NCBI GenBank assembly: GCA_020853575.1
Contig: JADYYP010000025.1
Span: 1-64,000 of the forward strand
Length of the DNA: 64,000 nucleotides
Reading direction: 5' to 3'
Origin: Planctomycetota bacterium
Lineage (GTDB): Bacteria; Planctomycetota; UBA1135; GCA-002686595
The translations under genes and the position numbers were made by a program. Position 1 is the first letter of the stretch, and each line of letters begins with the position of its first letter. The notes under the pieces are model-generated. The model saw nothing but the letters and a program-made list of their open reading frames with translations, had not been told where the DNA came from and ran no database searches. Shown here piece by piece: positions 25,658-37,860 of this stretch.

Positions 25658-27448
25658 ATGCAGTCCAAGCTCTACGAGCTCGAGGTGCAGCGCGAGGGCA
25701 TCGGCACGCTCCGCGCGCGGCTGGAGGTGCCCGGGGCGCTGACCCTGGCAGCGCTGTTCGACATCCTGCACCGGATGTGCGAGTTGGGCAGCCGCACGTA
25801 CCGCTTCCACGCCGCGGCCGACGCCTTCGACGACGAGCGCTCGTTCGGCAGCCGCGACAGCGACGCGGGCTTTCGCGCCGACCGCACGCAGCTCGCGCGG
25901 CTCGCGCTGCGCGAGCGCAGCCAGCTCTTGTGCGAGGTCGGTCACGAGGACGAGCTCGAGCTCGTGCGGCTGACCGTGCGCGGAGTGCGCGAGGCCGGCG
26001 CGCGCGATCACGAAGTTCGCGAGCTCGAGTGCAGCGGGTCCAACCAGCCGACGCCCGAGCAATTGGCGCGCATCGAGCTCGAACAGGAGTGGCGCGAGGT
26101 GCGCGAAGGGCTCGGCGCGGAGCTGGTCGAGGTGATCGAGCGCTCCTTCGAGCGCCGCGAGGATTCGGTCGAGGACCTGCGCCGCGAGCACGCCCTCGCG
26201 CGGCGCGTGCTCGACTGGACGCAGCCGCTGCCCGAGGCCCTGTTCGATCTGGAAGAGCTCACGGAGCGCGACCTCTTGACCTGGCTCGCGAGCCTGCCCG
26301 AGCACCTGGCACAGGCCGGGCTCGGCGAGGAGGCGCTCGAGTTGTGCGAGCTCGGCCTGCGCACCGCCTCGGCGTCGCCGTTCCTCGCCGCCAAGCTCGC
26401 GTGCATGGTTGAGACCAACCGTGCGGCCGAGGTGCGCGAGCTGGCCGTGGAGGCGCTGGCGCAGCATCCCGACGAGCGCTGGATCGCGATCAACGCAGCA
26501 CGCGTGTTCGACGCGTGTGGCGATACCGAGAGCGCGCTCGCGACGTATCGCGCACTGGCGAAGCAGACGAACGACGCCGAGCTGATCGACTTCTTCGGCG
26601 GCAAGATCGTGGAGTTGCTCGAGCGCGCCGGACGCGGCGACGAAGCGCGCGCCGCGAACGCCGCGCGCCTTGCGCGCATGGCGGCGGCCTTCCACGCCGA
26701 CGAGGACGCGCCGGAGCTCGCTGCGCCGGACCGCATCGGACGCAACGAGCCCTGCCCGTGTGGGAGCGGGCGCAAGTTCAAGCGCTGCTGCGGAGCGCGC
26801 AACGACCCGACCGACGCGGAGTCGCGCATGTACGCCGAGTGGTTGGGCGAGCTGATGCGCTTCGCGCAGCGCCAGCCGGAGTTCGACGCTCCCGGCGAGT
26901 GGCTCGCGAGCTTCGGCGGCGAGGAGTTCCGCGAGCTCAGCCTGGCCGAGGCGATGCCGTTGCTTTCCGGCGAGGACAGCGAGGCCTATTTCATGCAGTG
27001 GGCCGTGCTCGACGCCGTGAACGCCGATGGGCGCTCCCTGGTCGGGCGCTTCCTGGCCAGCGAGCGCGCGCGAGGCACGCCGCGCGAACGCGCGATCCTC
27101 GAGCGCATGCGCGATGCGTGCGTCGAGTTGTACGAGATCACCGCGGTGCATGACGGTGGCGTGGGGCGCCTGCGCGCGTTGCTCGATCCCGCGCGACCCG
27201 AGCGCAACGTGCTGCTTGGCACCGACGAGCTGCCCGTCGGGCTGGTGATCGCGGCACGCGTGGTCGAGCTCGACGGGAGCTTGCAGCTCTTGCCCGGAGT
27301 GCTCGATTTCCCCAGTTCCCAGCGCGACGAGCTGGTGCGCACGCTTCAGGCCGCGCACGCCGCGAGCGGCCTGGACTGGCCCACGTTCCTGCGCCGCAAT
27401 TCCCAGCGCTTCCACCACTTCGCCCGCGAGAAGTCGCTCGCGACCTGA
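25658..27448 (+). CDS. SEC-C motif protein with pRiA4b ORF-3-like N-terminus
   Basis: The 596-residue soluble protein has an N-terminal ~130 residues (YELEVQREGIGTLRARLEVP...LAALFDILHRM) resembling the pRiA4b ORF-3 domain. A TPR-like helical middle (about 215-350) is followed by a zinc-binding SEC-C motif, IGRNEPCPCGSGRKFKRCC (about 360-380), and a helical C-terminal region. SEC-C domains bind zinc and occur in SecA and many uncharacterised proteins. The function is not known. It starts 6 nt after a -10-like box. The SWIM-SNF2 helicase follows 34 nt downstream on the same strand, and the pair probably forms an operon. Confidence 0.85.
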   Translation: MQSKLYELEVQREGIGTLRARLEVPGALTLAALFDILHRMCELGSRTYRFHAAADAFDDERSFGSRDSDAGFRADRTQLARLALRERSQLLCEVGHEDELELVRLTVRGVREAGARDHEVRELECSGSNQPTPEQLARIELEQEWREVREGLGAELVEVIERSFERREDSVEDLRREHALARRVLDWTQPLPEALFDLEELTERDLLTWLASLPEHLAQAGLGEEALELCELGLRTASASPFLAAKLACMVETNRAAEVRELAVEALAQHPDERWIAINAARVFDACGDTESALATYRALAKQTNDAELIDFFGGKIVELLERAGRGDEARAANAARLARMAAAFHADEDAPELAAPDRIGRNEPCPCGSGRKFKRCCGARNDPTDAESRMYAEWLGELMRFAQRQPEFDAPGEWLASFGGEEFRELSLAEAMPLLSGEDSEAYFMQWAVLDAVNADGRSLVGRFLASERARGTPRERAILERMRDACVELYEITAVHDGGVGRLRALLDPARPERNVLLGTDELPVGLVIAARVVELDGSLQLLPGVLDFPSSQRDELVRTLQAAHAASGLDWPTFLRRNSQRFHHFAREKSLAT

Positions 27449-27482
27449 TCGCGCGCCCCAGCCGAGACTCGCGCACGCACCC

Positions 27483-30668
<3,186 letters not shown>

Positions 30669-30675
30669 GTCTCGC

Positions 30676-33414
30676 TCAGCGCCGTTTGCCGCCCAGATTC
30701 GGCCGGCGGGTGAAGCGCGTCTCCAGCAGGCCACCGCCATCGCCGTTCTTCGCGAGTTCCTCGACCAGCAGCGCCGCCAGCGCGGTCCAGCCGGTCTGGT
30801 GGCTGGCGCCCACGCCGCGGCCGTCCTCGGCGTGGAAGTACTCGTGGAACAGCACCAGCTCGCGCCAGTGCGGGTCGCTCGCATAGCGCGCGTCGTCCCC
30901 GTGGCACGGCCGCACTCCGCGTGCGTCGGGTAGGAAGATGCGCGCGAGCCGCTTGGCGATCTCGCGCGCCACGCGGTTGAGCGTCATGCGCTGGCCCGAA
31001 CCCGTGGGGAACTCGACCTCGATCTCGCCGCCGTAGTAGTGGTGGTAGCGCTCGAGCGCCTCGACGATCAGGAAGTTGATCGGGAACCAGATCGGCCCGC
31101 GCCAGTTCGAATTGCCGCCGAAAAGCGCGGTGTTCGACTCGGCCGGCGTGTATCCCACCGAGTAGGAGTTGCCGGCGAGCTCGAGCTTGTAGGGCTGGGT
31201 CTGGTACACGCGCGAGAGCGAGCGAATGCCGAAGGGCGAGAGGAACTCGCGCTCGTCGAGCAGGTAGGCCAGCACGCGCGTCAGTCGCTCGCGCGAGGGT
31301 ATGGCCAACAGGCGCCGGCCGGTGCGCGTCGCCGAGTGGTCCATGTAGCCGATGTGGCGCGCGAGGTCCTTGCGGTTCTCGAGGAACCAGGTCATGCGCT
31401 TGGCGAAGCCCGGCAGGCGATCGATCGTCGACTGCTCGAGGATCTCGACCGCCAACAGCGGTATCACTCCCACGAGTGAGCGCACGCGCAGCGGGAACGT
31501 GCGGCCGTCGACGGTCATCTGGTCGTAGTAGAAGCCGTCCTCGGGATCCCACAGTCCGCTGCCGCCGAGCGAGTTCATCGCGTCGGCGATGGCGATGAAG
31601 TGCTCGAAGAACTTCGAGGCCATGTCCTCGTAGGAGGGGTCCTCTTGCGCGAGCTCGATCGCGATCGAGAGCATCGTGCCGCAGTAGAACGCCATCCAGG
31701 CGGTGCCGTCGGCTTGATCGAGGTGTCCGCCATTGGGCAGGGGCGCGCTGCGATCGAACACGCCGATGTTGTCGAGCCCCAGGAAGCCTCCCGCGAAGAT
31801 GTGCTTGCCGCTCGAGTCCTTGCGATTGACCCACCAGGTGAAGTTGAGCAGCAGCTTCTGGAAACAACTCGCCAGGAAGCGCCGATCGCGTTGGCCGGGC
31901 GCACCGGTCTTCTTGTACACGCGCCACACGGCCCAGGCGTGCACCGGCGGATTGACGTCTCCCAGCGCCCACTCGTAGGCCGGGATCTGTCCGTTGGGGT
32001 GCATGTACCACTCGCGCAGGAACAGCCCGAGTTGGTGCTTGGCGAAGCTCGTGTCGACCTTCGCGAACGGCAGCATGTGGAAGGCGAGATCCCAGGCGGC
32101 GTACCAGGGATACTCCCACTTGTCGGGCATCGAGATCACGTCGCGGTTGTAGAGGTGCAACCACTCGCGATTGCGGCCGCGTTTGCGCTCCGGCGGCGGC
32201 GCGGGATGCGCCGGATCGCCCTCGAGCCAGTCGGGCACGATGTAGTGATAGAACTGCTTGGACCAGAGCAGTCCGGCGTAGGCCTGGCGCACGACATTGC
32301 GTTCCTCGAGCCCGAGCTCGCGCGGAAAGCGCGCTTCGTAGAACTCGGTGGCCTCCGCGCGCCGCCGATCGAGCGAGCGATCGAAGCGCGCGCCGAGCGA
32401 GAGCGCGCTCGACTGCTCGGCGCTGCACAAGCGCATGCGCCACGAGAGCTCCTCGCCCGGCTCCAAGCGCAAGCGGTAGATCGCGGCGGCCTTCGTTCCG
32501 CGTGCATCGCGCGCCAGCGCGTCGGCGCGACCGTGCACGACGTAGTCGTGGAAGGCGTCCTTGCAGTGCGCGGGCCCACCCGGGGCATCCCACAGCCGTC
32601 GCGTGTTCGATTCGTTGTCGGTGAACACCAATTCGGGCTCGATGCCGTCGGGTCCGGCTCCGAATGCGATCTCGTAGGCGCCCAACGTGTCGTGGTGGCA
32701 GCGCAGGAGCGTGTTGCCGATGCGCTCGATCGTCGGCTTGGGCCCGTGCTCCTCGCCGCCGCGACCCCAGCTCCAGGTGTTGCGGAACCAGACGCTCGGC
32801 AGCACCGTGATTTCCGCCGCTTCGCTGGCGCGGTTGGCGACCGTGACGCGGATCAGGATGTCGTCGCAGGTCTCCTTGGCGTACTCGATCTGCACGTCGA
32901 AATAGCGCCCGCCCTCGAAGACTCCCGTGTCGCCGAGCTCGAACTCACCTTGATCCTTCCCGCGCCGCCGATTCTCCTCGAGCAAACGCGCATAGGGGAA
33001 TTCGCGCTGGGGGTACTTGTACAGCGCGCGCATGTACGAATGCGTCGGCGTCGAGTCCAAGTAGTAGTAGCACTCTTTGACGTCCTCGCCGTGGTTGCCC
33101 TGCGGGCCTGTCAGGCCGAACAAACGTTCTTTCAGGTAGGGATCACGTCCGTTCCACAGCGCCAGCGCGAAGCACAGTCGGCATTGGCGGTCGCTGATCC
33201 CGAGCAGTCCGTCCTCGCCCCAGCGGTAGGCGCGCGAGCGCGCGTGCTCGTGCGGAAAGTAGTCCCACGCCGCGCCGTCGCCCGAGTAGTCCTCGCGCAC
33301 CGTACCCCACTGACGCTCCGACAAGTACGGGCCCCAGCGCTTCCAATTGGCCTCGCGCGCGTCGTCCTGCGCGAGGCGTGCGTCTTCCGCGGTCTTGTGC
33401 GAGCGTTGATCCAT
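30676..33414 (-). CDS. GH63-type glucosidase
   Basis: The 912-residue protein belongs to the bacterial GH63-like group (alpha/alpha-barrel glucosidases related to mannosyl-oligosaccharide glucosidase and mannosylglycerate hydrolase). It has the family-typical N-terminus ANWKRWGPYLSERQWGTVRE, HARSRAYRWGEDGL, NHGEDVKECYYYLDSTPTH, WEYPWYAAWDLAF, and late NSNWRGPIWFPIN and H-Q-T-G-W-T. There is no signal peptide, so it is cytosolic, probably acting on storage or compatible-solute oligosaccharides. The ATG at 33414 (MDQRSHKTAE) fits family starts best; an ATG at 33468 would add 18 residues. Neither has a clear SD. Confidence 0.9.
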   Translation of the reverse strand: MDQRSHKTAEDARLAQDDAREANWKRWGPYLSERQWGTVREDYSGDGAAWDYFPHEHARSRAYRWGEDGLLGISDRQCRLCFALALWNGRDPYLKERLFGLTGPQGNHGEDVKECYYYLDSTPTHSYMRALYKYPQREFPYARLLEENRRRGKDQGEFELGDTGVFEGGRYFDVQIEYAKETCDDILIRVTVANRASEAAEITVLPSVWFRNTWSWGRGGEEHGPKPTIERIGNTLLRCHHDTLGAYEIAFGAGPDGIEPELVFTDNESNTRRLWDAPGGPAHCKDAFHDYVVHGRADALARDARGTKAAAIYRLRLEPGEELSWRMRLCSAEQSSALSLGARFDRSLDRRRAEATEFYEARFPRELGLEERNVVRQAYAGLLWSKQFYHYIVPDWLEGDPAHPAPPPERKRGRNREWLHLYNRDVISMPDKWEYPWYAAWDLAFHMLPFAKVDTSFAKHQLGLFLREWYMHPNGQIPAYEWALGDVNPPVHAWAVWRVYKKTGAPGQRDRRFLASCFQKLLLNFTWWVNRKDSSGKHIFAGGFLGLDNIGVFDRSAPLPNGGHLDQADGTAWMAFYCGTMLSIAIELAQEDPSYEDMASKFFEHFIAIADAMNSLGGSGLWDPEDGFYYDQMTVDGRTFPLRVRSLVGVIPLLAVEILEQSTIDRLPGFAKRMTWFLENRKDLARHIGYMDHSATRTGRRLLAIPSRERLTRVLAYLLDEREFLSPFGIRSLSRVYQTQPYKLELAGNSYSVGYTPAESNTALFGGNSNWRGPIWFPINFLIVEALERYHHYYGGEIEVEFPTGSGQRMTLNRVAREIAKRLARIFLPDARGVRPCHGDDARYASDPHWRELVLFHEYFHAEDGRGVGASHQTGWTALAALLVEELAKNGDGGGLLETRFTRRPNLGGKRR

Positions 33415-33807
33415 GCCTGGGGGGCCGTGCAAGTCGTCGGAGTATCGGCGGTCGAGGTCGGGGAGCATGATGCCGCGTGTCGCGAGCCCGCGACAGCGCC
33501 ATTCGAGCGCGCCGGATCGCCGGCGGGGGTGCGCAGCGCGAGGCACGGCGCTCGAGCGCTTCGACGAGACGCGCACCAGCCACGGCCGAATCGCGGAGCT
33601 CAGCGAGGTCCCGCGCCGCCGCCGCTCGTTCGTGGCTCGACGCTGGACTCGCTCGGCGCGAGGCCGCATGCTCGCCGAGACACTCGCCGGCGCCGCGATC
33701 GGGCGTGCGCGCGACGACGCGATGGATCCGCACTCGACTTCGACGCCGCTGCCCCGCACCCTTCGCCGGGCGGGAGAGCTGCGCTGTGCTTCGAGCGAGG
33801 GCCGGCC
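33415..33807. other. Intergenic region between GH63 glucosidase and ECF sigma genes
   Basis: About 390 bp lies between divergent genes. Open frames exist on both strands, but their translations are Arg/Ser-rich and resemble no protein I know. It should hold both promoters; I find no confident box. No structured element stands out. Confidence 0.5.
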
Positions 33808-34428
33808 GTGAGCTCGACGCCGGAGAGCACCGCTGCGGCTGGCGTGCGCGAGCGCGAGCTCCTGGCGCGGCTGCGCGCCGGCGAGGATGCGGCCTTCGAC
33901 GAGCTGGTGCGCGAGCACGGCGGCCGCATGCTGGCGGTGACACGGCGCATCCTGGGCAGCGACGACGAGGCGCAGGACGCACTCCAAGAGGCCCTGCTTT
34001 CGGCCTTCAAGGCGCTCGCGCGCTTCCGCGAGGGCGCGCAACTCGGCACGTGGCTGCACCGCATCGCGGTCAACGCGGCCTTGATGCGGCTGCGCAGCAC
34101 GCGCCGCGCGCCGGAGCACGAGCTGGCCGAGCTGCTCCCGGGTTTCGTCGAGGACGGGCACCAAGTGCGCGAGCCGAGCGCCTGGTCGGCCGAGCCCGAT
34201 GCCGCGCTCGTGAGCGAGGAGACCTGCGCGCTGGTGCGCCGTTGCATTGATCGTTTGCCGGAGAATCAGCGTGTCGCCTTGGTGTTGCGCGACATCGAAG
34301 GCCTGGACAACGAACAACTCGCCGATCGACTGGGGCTGACCGTCAATGCGGCGAAGATCCGGGTGCACCGCGCGCGGCAGGCGCTGCGCGCGCTGCTCGA
34401 CCCGTATTTCAGTGCGGAGGATCGATGA
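33808..34428 (+). CDS. ECF RNA polymerase sigma factor
   Basis: The 206-residue sigma factor of the extracytoplasmic-function type has region 2 from about 30 to 105 (FDELVREHGGRMLAVTRRIL, D-E-A-Q-D-A-L-Q-E-A, then F-R-E-G-A-Q-L-G-T-W-L-H-R-I-A-V-N), with the -10-recognising segment, and region 4 from about 140 to 195 (LPENQRVALVLRDIEGL, L-A-D-R-L-G-L-T-V-N-A-A-K-I-R-V-H-R-A-R), the helix-turn-helix that reads the -35. The start is GTG at 33808 after GAGCGAGGG. Its stop overlaps the next start (ATGA), so it is translationally coupled to the zinc-finger protein, the usual layout for a sigma/anti-sigma pair. Confidence 0.95.
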   Translation: MSSTPESTAAAGVRERELLARLRAGEDAAFDELVREHGGRMLAVTRRILGSDDEAQDALQEALLSAFKALARFREGAQLGTWLHRIAVNAALMRLRSTRRAPEHELAELLPGFVEDGHQVREPSAWSAEPDAALVSEETCALVRRCIDRLPENQRVALVLRDIEGLDNEQLADRLGLTVNAAKIRVHRARQALRALLDPYFSAEDR

Positions 34429-34847
34429 GGTGCGCGGACTTGCGAGCGCGAGCTCGCGACTACTTCGAGGACGAGCTCGCAGCGGATGTGCGCGAGGCGT
34501 GCGATGCGCACCTCTCCGAGTGCGCGCCGTGCGGAGCGCTGTTCGCCCGCGGCGCGGCGCTGGCCGAGCCCGATTTCACGCAGGCCTTCGGCGTGCAGTG
34601 GCGCTCCGCCGGCGATCTGACCTGCGCCTGGGTGCTCGAGTTCCTCGCCGCATACCTCGAGCAGGGGCTCGATCCGCGCGAGCGCGCCAGCTTCGACGCC
34701 CACCTCGACCTGTGCGAAGCCTGCCGCACCTACCTCACGCAATACAGCTCCACGGTGCGCCTCGCGCGTCACTCCGCCGCCGAATCGACTCCCGTTCCGC
34801 CGGCGCTGGTCGAGGCCATCCTGGCCGCGCGCCGCGCCGCGCCTTAG
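34425..34847 (+). CDS. Anti-sigma factor with two zf-HC2 zinc fingers
   Basis: The 140-residue protein is coupled to the preceding sigma factor. It contains two related zinc-finger (zf-HC2) units: C3 with H-L-S-E-C-A-P-C near residues 29-36, and C-A-W-V...H-L-D-L-C-E-A-C near 67-102. Single zf-HC2 domains bind and inhibit ECF sigma factors and can respond to thiol oxidation through zinc loss. No transmembrane helix is visible, so it is a soluble, ZAS-type regulator. The sigma targets and the signal are unknown. The duplication is unusual for such a short protein. Confidence 0.85.
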   Translation: MRCADLRARARDYFEDELAADVREACDAHLSECAPCGALFARGAALAEPDFTQAFGVQWRSAGDLTCAWVLEFLAAYLEQGLDPRERASFDAHLDLCEACRTYLTQYSSTVRLARHSAAESTPVPPALVEAILAARRAAP

Positions 34848-34870
34848 AGCAAGCCGTTCCGCGGCACGCG

Positions 34871-35401
34871 CTACTTGGCGCCTTCCTTGGGCTTGGGCGG
34901 CGCCGTGAGCTCCTTCCACGCCGTGTCGCCGCGCTTGACGAAGTCCGCCGGGTCCTTCTGCCACTTGGCGCGCGTGTCGTTGAAGAAGCCCTTGTAGAAG
35001 AGATACAGCTTGCCCTCGCGCACCACGAACGACTCGGGGTCGATCTCGACCTTGTTCTTGTCGGGAATCGCGTACGCGCACCAGCCGCCGTACTGCGGCT
35101 CGAACTTCGCCGGCTCCTTCAGGAACAACGCCTTGTTGGCCTCGGTTGCGAAGCGATAGGTCACGCCTTCGTGCGTGGCCGTGATCGTCGCCAGGCCCTC
35201 GCGCGGCTTGCCGCCACCCTCGGGGAAGTACGCGACCGGGTCGTAGCCCTGGAGCGCGAGACCCTTCGCCCCGAGATTGAAGTGCCGCGTGTCGCGCGCG
35301 GGCTTGGATTGGGCGACCGCAGCGGGCGCGAGCAGCGCGAGCAGGGAGCACAAGAGCAGCCAGGGCAGGAGGCCAGGGAACACGTGGAGTGTGCGGTGCA
35401 T
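34871..35401 (-). CDS. Exported YHS-domain protein
   Basis: The 176-residue protein has a signal peptide (about 1-29, ending A-V-A-Q). The mature part holds a YHS domain with L-Q-G-Y-D-P-V-A-Y-F-P-E-G-G near residue 50 and then YRFATEANKALFLKEPAKFEPQ in the helical segment, ending Y-G-G-W-C-A-Y-A. YHS domains often bind metal, especially copper, or sit on metal-handling proteins; no additional metal motif is visible here. The ATG at 35401 opens the signal peptide; a longer reading adds an Arg/Pro-rich stretch. It converges on the anti-sigma gene with a 23-nt gap. Confidence 0.88.
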   Translation of the reverse strand: MHRTLHVFPGLLPWLLLCSLLALLAPAAVAQSKPARDTRHFNLGAKGLALQGYDPVAYFPEGGGKPREGLATITATHEGVTYRFATEANKALFLKEPAKFEPQYGGWCAYAIPDKNKVEIDPESFVVREGKLYLFYKGFFNDTRAKWQKDPADFVKRGDTAWKELTAPPKPKEGAK

Positions 35402-35894
35402 GGGCGCGGTCGGGCGTTCGGGCGGAGGAGCTGCGCGCGTCGTGCGCACGCGCTTCGATGCGCGCCGCGCTCGGCGGTTTCACGGCGGGTTGCGGCATGC
35501 GCGAGCCCTTGACCGTTTCGAACGGGCGCGGATAGGCTCTTCCTCACGCCCCGCCCCTGCCTTCGAGGACTTTCACGGGCCCACACGCCGGAGCACATTC
35601 GAGTCGCAAGCCCTCCCGCGGCCCTTCGTCCCCCTCGATGCCCATGTCTCCCGCAGGATCGTTGCAGCGCTCGCCGTGACCGTTCGAAGCCGCTTCGTCG
35701 CCACGTCCCTGTCGCTCCGAGTTGCCCCGTCGGGCGCACCCCAGCACGAGCGACGCGCCGCAGTCGAGTGCGCGTCGACGTCGAGTTCCGCAACGGGCGC
35801 GATTCGAACCTCTGGCGGCTGGACGCCGCCGATTCGCGAGCGTGCGGAGCCGGAGCAACACTCACGCGAGTCCATCCAAAGGTTCAGGTAGGAA
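35402..35894. other. Long intergenic region upstream of the second RRM gene
   Basis: About 490 bp lies between the divergent YHS and RRM genes. Several frames stay open, but their translations are Arg/Ser/Ala-rich with no recognisable motif. The region may carry a long 5' leader for the RRM gene, as is common for genes of this type. I find no convincing hairpin array or promoter. Confidence 0.45.
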
Positions 35895-36389
35895 ATGGCC
35901 CACAGGGCGTACGTCGGCAACCTTCCCTTCTCCTTCGCCAAGGCGGATCTGGAGAATCTCTTCGCGGCCCACGGCACGGTGCGTTCGGCGGAGATCATCA
36001 TCGACCGCGAAACGGGGCGCTCGCGCGGCTTCGGGTTCGTCGAGCTGGAGACCGGCGAGCAGCTGCAAGCGGCGATCGCCGGGCTCAACGGCAAGCCGCT
36101 CAGCGGTCGCTCGCTGACCGTCACCGAAGCGCGCGAGCGCGAGGCGCGCGCTCCCGGCGGCCCGCCGCGCGACTTCGGCGCGGCGCGCGGACCCGCGAGC
36201 CCCGCGCCGTTCTCGCGCCCGCCGTCCGAACGCAGCGCCGGCCCTGGTGGCGGAGCACCGCCGGCCGGCCCGAGCCGCTCCAAGCCCGAGCGCGACAGCG
36301 ACCGCGGCTCGCGGCGCGGCAAGGGCATGGACGACTACGATCGCAACGACAAGAGCTGGCGCCGCGGCAAGAGCGACGGCTGGGAGTGA
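35895..36389 (+). CDS. RRM RNA-binding protein with Arg/Gly/Pro tail
   Basis: The 164-residue protein has one RNA-recognition motif, RNP2 A-Y-V-G-N-L (5-10) and RNP1 R-G-F-G-F-V-E-L (44-51), both with the RNA-stacking aromatics, followed by a disordered Pro/Gly/Arg/Ser tail (about 82-164). It differs from the glycine-rich RRM protein at 5527-6000 in the tail, so the two may bind different RNAs or partners. AGGTAGGA lies 4 nt before the ATG. The long upstream gap is compatible with leader-based control. The RNA target is unknown. Confidence 0.93.
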   Translation: MAHRAYVGNLPFSFAKADLENLFAAHGTVRSAEIIIDRETGRSRGFGFVELETGEQLQAAIAGLNGKPLSGRSLTVTEAREREARAPGGPPRDFGAARGPASPAPFSRPPSERSAGPGGGAPPAGPSRSKPERDSDRGSRRGKGMDDYDRNDKSWRRGKSDGWE

Positions 36390-36463
36390 GCTTGCGCACG
36401 CGGCGCGCCCGCTTCGCGCGGTGATTCCGGCGCTCCGCGTTTCGTCGCGCGCTCGCCAACCCG

Positions 36464-36469
36464 TAGGCT
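36464..36469 (+). promoter_or_regulatory. TAGGCT -10-like box 7 nt before the flavoprotein start
   Basis: TAGGCT ends 7 nt before the GTG at 36477, again leaving no ribosome-binding site and pointing to a leaderless mRNA. TTCGTC at 36441-36446 is 17 nt upstream but matches a -35 poorly. Confidence 0.4.
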
Positions 36470-36476
36470 CCGCGGA

Positions 36477-37769
36477 GTGAGCGCTCCGTGCATCGTGCAA
36501 AGTGTGCCGCCGCCGCCTGAAGGCGGCGTGTGGCCGGTCGTCATCGTCGGCGCGGGTGCCGCGGGGTTGATGGCCGGCGTGTTCGCCGGCCGCTGCGGCG
36601 TGCGCGCCCTGCTGCTCGAATCGCGGCCCAAGCCGGGCGCGAAGATCCGCGTCAGCGGTGGAGGGCGCTGCAACGTGCTGCCCTCGGTGGTCGAGCTCGA
36701 CGACTTCGCGACCGAGGGCTCGCGCAACGCGCTCAAGAACGTGCTCGCGTCCTGGCCGCTCAAGGAATGCCGCGCGTTCTTCGAGCGCGACCTGGGCATC
36801 CCGCTCAAGGTCGAGGACACCGGCAAGGTCTTCCCGGTGAGCGACGACCCTGCGCAGATCCTCGACGCGCTGTTCAGCGAGCTCGGCCGCAATGGGGCCC
36901 AGATCGTCGGGGGAGTGCGCGCCGAGGAGCTCACGCCGCTCGCGCCCGAGGCTGCCGACGGCGCGCGCTTCGAGCTGCAGCTCTCGCCGACGGCGCGCGT
37001 GCGCGCGCGCAGCGTGGTGCTCGCGACCGGCGGACTGTCGTTGCCCAAGACGGGCTCGGACGGTTGGGGCTACACCGCGGCTCACAAGCTCGGGCACACG
37101 GTGTTGCGGCGCTACCCCGCGTTGGTGCCGCTCGCGAGCTTGGAACAGCGCTGGGCGGAGCTCGCCGGCATCTCGCTTCCGACGACGGTCAGCGCGCTGC
37201 GCGGTGAAAAGCTGCTCGGTGCTCGCACCGGCGACTTCTTGTTCACGCACAAGGGCTTCAGCGGTCCGGTGGTGCTCGACCAGTCGCGCCTGGTCACCGG
37301 GCCCGACCACGATGGTGTCGAGCTCGCCGCGTCATGGCTCGGCCTGGGCCCGGCGGAGTGGGATTTGAAGCTGCAAAAAGGCGGAGCGCGCAGCGTGCTG
37401 CTGTTCCTGCGCGACCTGTTGCCGCGGCGCATGGTGTCACTGCTGATCGACTTCGCGCGCGTGCCAGCGGATCGCAAGCTCTCCGAGATGACGCGCGAGG
37501 AGCGCCGGCGATTGGTGCACGTGCTCGGCCAGTGCCCGCTGTCGATCGTCGGCGACGAAGGCTACCGCAGCGCCGAAGTCACCGGAGGTGGCGTGGCGCT
37601 CGACGAGGTCTCGACCAAGACACTCGAGTCGCGCCTCGTCCCTGGCCTGTATTTCTGCGGCGAAGTGCTCGACGTCATCGGTCGCATCGGTGGCTTCAAC
37701 TTCCTGTGGGCCTGGGTCACCGGCCGCAAGGTGGGCCTGGCGCTGGCTGCCCCGCGCGGCGAGACCTAG
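36477..37769 (+). CDS. HI0933/BaiN-family FAD-dependent oxidoreductase
   Basis: The 430-residue flavoprotein has the FAD-binding motif VVIVGAGAAGLMAG at residues 21-34, the family hallmark K-I-R-V-S-G-G-G-R-C-N (near 58-68), S-V-V-L-A-T-G-G-L-S in the second nucleotide-interacting strand, TGDFLFTHKGFSGPVVL near 250, and the C-terminal GLYFCGEVLDVIGRIGGFNF. It closely resembles the HI0933-type NAD(P)/FAD oxidoreductases, one branch of which (BaiN) reduces steroid double bonds; the substrate here is unknown. The start is GTG at 36477, 7 nt after a -10-like box. Confidence 0.95.
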   Translation: MSAPCIVQSVPPPPEGGVWPVVIVGAGAAGLMAGVFAGRCGVRALLLESRPKPGAKIRVSGGGRCNVLPSVVELDDFATEGSRNALKNVLASWPLKECRAFFERDLGIPLKVEDTGKVFPVSDDPAQILDALFSELGRNGAQIVGGVRAEELTPLAPEAADGARFELQLSPTARVRARSVVLATGGLSLPKTGSDGWGYTAAHKLGHTVLRRYPALVPLASLEQRWAELAGISLPTTVSALRGEKLLGARTGDFLFTHKGFSGPVVLDQSRLVTGPDHDGVELAASWLGLGPAEWDLKLQKGGARSVLLFLRDLLPRRMVSLLIDFARVPADRKLSEMTREERRRLVHVLGQCPLSIVGDEGYRSAEVTGGGVALDEVSTKTLESRLVPGLYFCGEVLDVIGRIGGFNFLWAWVTGRKVGLALAAPRGET

Positions 37770-37810
37770 GCGCGCCAGGGCGGCACTGCGCCGAGGCTCG
37801 AGATGCGCCG

Positions 37811-37844
37811 CACGCCGCCGGGGTCCAGCGACCCGGGCGGCGTG
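37811..37844. terminator. Bidirectional terminator between flavoprotein and Choice-of-anchor-L genes
   Basis: A 15-bp stem with one G-G mismatch (37811-37825 with 37830-37844) encloses a 4-nt loop between convergent stops. Confidence 0.7.
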
Positions 37845-37860
37845 AGCGGATGGCGGTCGC

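Noticed and set aside
31600..33807. Open frame upstream of and in phase with the ECF sigma gene
   Set aside because: It runs antisense through the GH63 gene and has no similarity to sigma factors; the GTG at 33808 with a purine-rich SD is a better start.
35798..35830. GTTCGAATC on the minus strand, resembling a tRNA T-loop
   Set aside because: The five bases on either side do not form a T-stem, and no acceptor or anticodon arm can be folded around it.
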